Source: Maea johnstoni
Taxonomy: Eukaryota; Annelida; Polychaeta; Spionida; Magelonidae
Direction of reading: 5' to 3'
DNA: 64,000 nt
NCBI GenBank assembly: GCA_963942565.1
Contig: OZ012689.1
Location: 21,163,185-21,227,184 of the forward strand
A model generated the notes under the pieces. The model saw only the letters and a program-made list of their open reading frames with translations. It made no database searches and was not told the DNA's origin. Made by a program: the position numbers and the translations under genes. Shown piece after piece: positions 62,242 to 64,000 of this stretch; the first letter of the stretch is position 1, and the number at the start of each line of letters is the position of its first letter.

Positions 62242-62449
62242 CCCTTTCGATGCTGAGGCTACTTTGGTCAAAGGCACACAAATGCAGAAAATTTTGAAAA
62301 CTTTTTAAACACTGCCATGCAGGTATACATTAGGAAAGTTCTTGATGAGTACTATCAGATGAGTACCCATTTGCCAGGGTTTCAGTCATTTTCCAGCTTT
62401 TTTGCAGCCATTTTTATTCACCAAATTAGCCACTAGCGGCATAAGTACC
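62242..62449 (-). mobile_element. TTAA MITE, family A, inverted
   Basis: CCCTTTCGATGCTGAGGC ... TTAGCCACTAGCGGCATAAG. It sits 100 bp from the next copy in the opposite orientation. Confidence 0.78.
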
Positions 62450-62551
62450 ACTGTTTTGGACAGGCATTATAAAAATCTTTGCCAAGACCAAATCTGTTTC
62501 TGCACTGGCATAGTGTGGTAAAAAATACTTCATCTTTTCTTGCTCTCTTAA

Positions 62552-62754
62552 CCCTTATGCTGCTGGTGGCTAGTTCGGCCAATATAAAATGACGTAAAAA
62601 ACCTAAAATTTTATGAAACCCTGGCATATTGGTACTCATCTGAGAGTGCTCACGGAAGGCTGTCGAATGAATACAAACATGACAAGGTTTAGATGGTTTA
62701 TAAAAATCTTTGCATCCTTGTCTTTGGACGAAAGTAGCTGCTGTATTCGAAGCG
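62552..62754 (+). mobile_element. TTAA MITE, family A, intact flanks
   Basis: TTAA (62548-62551)|CCCTTATGCTGCTGG ... GTATTCGAAGCG|TTAA (62755-62758). Confidence 0.85.
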
Positions 62755-63191
62755 TTAAGAAGTGTGTGGTTCAGAGCTATTTGAAACATCTGTGAGAATT
62801 GGTCAAAAGATGACGCGAAGGATGGCAACCCTTTGGAAAAAGGGGGCCCTTTGTCATCATGGCTCCGTAGCCTGGACAATGGGAGCATGTGTGAGTGGGA
62901 AACTTGGCACCAGGGGTCAGGGCGCAGGGGGCAAAAGTTTGAGAGGTTGAGGATAGCCAGGCTTTTCGTGCACACAGAAAATGTCAGTCAGCCACAGACA
63001 GATCTGTCTTCTTGCCTAGAGCAATCAGATAAAATAGCTTAAAACTGGTCTCTCTGTAGAATTGTTCTGATAACTCTTCTTTGAATACAATTGCCAGCAG
63101 AGTTTCAATAGTGTTTTCGTTAAAATAAAACTTTTCTGGTGAAAAAGGTGATACAGAATTTCCTATGATGAATATTGATGTACTGTATTTG

Positions 63192-63231
63192 TTGTAGTAG
63201 TAGTAGTAGTAGTAGTTGCAGTAGCAGTAGT

Positions 63232-63271
<40 letters not shown>

Positions 63272-63273
63272 CT

Positions 63274-63339
<66 letters not shown>

Positions 63340-63560
63340 AAGTAATATATTTAGTAGTAGTGATAGTTAAAGTAGTAGATGTAGTAGTAGAAGTAGAAAT
63401 AGTAGCAGTTGTAGTAGTAGAAGCAGCAGTAGTAGTGGTAGTAGTAGTGTTTGTAGTAATAGAAGTAAACGTAGTTGTAGGTAGTAGTAGTAATAGCAGC
63501 AGCAGTAGCAACAGTGGTAGCAGTAGCAGCAGAATTAGTGCTAGCAGCAGTATCATTATA
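63192..63560. repeat. (AGT)n/(AGC)n array
   Basis: About 370 bp of AGT with AGC patches, ending 130 bp before the splice acceptor of the second coding exon. Confidence 0.95.
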
Positions 63561-63585
63561 AATTGCGGTACTTTAATTACTCATG

Positions 63586-63629
63586 TCATCATCGTCATCA
63601 CCATCATCATTATTATCATCATCATCTTT
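63586..63629. repeat. (CAT)n microsatellite
   Basis: CATCATCGTCATCACCATC and onward, just upstream of the acceptor. Confidence 0.9.
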
Positions 63630-63686
63630 GTAATTCTCGTTTTTTATTCTCTGTATAAACACAATGTCATTTTCCTGTATTCTCAG

Positions 63687-63869
63687 GTCACTCCCCGCTA
63701 TCTTCCACGGCCGTGTCCACCGCCTCACCGTATGGCCACCTGGCGCACATCCCGAGCGCCTTCTCCATGCTCGGCCGACACCCAGCATTCCCACTGGCGC
63801 CACCTTTTGGTGGACTGGGCCTACTACCCGACCCACTGCGCTCCCCTCTGGCGGGGCTAGGAACTACAG
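63687..63869 (+). CDS. BAZ2B: Second coding exon, BAZ2B-like N-terminal region
   Basis: Seen: acceptor TTCTCAG at 63680-63686 and donor GTGAGT at 63870-63875 bound a 183-nt, GC-rich exon (61 codons, phase 1 at both ends) open in the frame set by the exon at 50909-50998. It encodes GHSPLSSTAVSTASPYGHLA, then a stretch containing SAFSMLGRHPAF, PPFGGLGLLPDPL and SPLAGLG. GC and CpG content stand out from the AT-rich surroundings. Known, from memory: human BAZ2B residues about 45-100 contain the order GHL, SAFPMVSHPVF, FGGLGTLG, matching the order here. Inferred: this is the low-complexity N-terminal segment before the MBD-like (TAM) domain. No catalytic or reader domain lies in the window. Because the exon length is a multiple of three, skipping it would keep frame. 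An unrelated nuclear protein with a Pro/Gly/Leu-rich N-terminus remains possible. Confidence 0.7.
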
Positions 63870-64000
63870 GTGAGTAGAGGGACATCATGGGGAGGAAATT
63901 AAACAATAGCACCTCGCTAGGTAGTCAGCACCCCACCGTAATAGCCACCTGTAATATAAAGTGCATTTTCTTCAAATTGACAATTGTCAGGGGCAAACAG

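Noticed and set aside
62433-62975. 180-residue minus-strand frame
   Set aside because: Most of it overlaps a family A TTAA MITE (62552-62754), and the remainder has no recognisable domain.
62984-63860. 174-190-residue frames near the right end
   Set aside because: Driven by AGT/AGC repeats. The plus-strand frame that runs into 63687-63860 reads the true exon in a different, non-coding frame.
63573-63912. Minus-strand frames of 74-87 residues over the second exon
   Set aside because: Antisense shadow of the GC-rich exon; the splice sites fit only the plus strand.

Overview
This is animal genomic DNA: AT-rich, packed with microsatellites and short non-autonomous DNA transposons, with small exons far apart. 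No open reading frame of convincing gene length exists anywhere, and there is no operon-like layout. The repeat style (TTAA-flanked MITEs, hAT MITEs, an ATT-tailed SINE-like 3' end, long TA/GAT/AGT arrays, G-runs) fits a marine invertebrate, perhaps an echinoderm or another deuterostome. The sequence alone does not fix the species.

One protein-coding gene can be supported, on the + strand and only in the last 13 kb. An exon at 50909-50998 holds a start codon in good context, and a 183-nt exon lies at 63687-63869. Both have clean splice sites and join in phase 1 to give an N-terminus starting MEPGEHSSSQSPGRNYFDAA and running through SAFSMLGRHPAF and FGGLGLLPDPL. This low-complexity, hydrophobic/proline-rich N-terminus resembles, from memory, the N-terminus of BAZ2B (bromodomain adjacent to zinc finger, ISWI-type chromatin remodelling partner). 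The family call is moderate; the exon calls are stronger. A TATA box at 60230 followed by a short ATG exon (60365-60395) ending in the same splice phase suggests an alternative first exon inside the 12.7-kb intron.

The first 50 kb holds no coding exon I can defend and is probably upstream intergenic or 5' intronic sequence. By region: 1-5 kb, TA array, a pair of 0.6-kb direct repeats and a 0.9-kb foldback element flanked by TTAA; 6-7.7 kb, unique sequence with a palindromic CRE site; 11-15 kb, two intact hAT MITEs with 8-bp target duplications and a 1.73-kb TTAA-flanked piggyBac-like element rich in hairpins; 17 kb, a 42-bp satellite; 18-34 kb, mixed MITEs and unique islands; 35-41 kb, duplicated blocks, a 63-bp minisatellite dense in CAGGTG boxes, G-runs; 42-50 kb, AGT, AG and GAT arrays and MITEs; 51-63.7 kb, the gene's large intron with a 31/35-bp palindromic satellite, MITEs, and CT, CA, TA and AGT arrays.

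The dominant biology of the window is several families of miniature transposons, each with readable termini and target duplications: a hAT family (about 18 copies, 8-bp duplications), three CAGGG-ended elements with 5-bp duplications, a GGCCTAAAAA family with TTA flanks (6 copies), and two TTAA/CCC...GGG/TTAA families (more than 20 copies) that share end chemistry with the 1.73-kb element.
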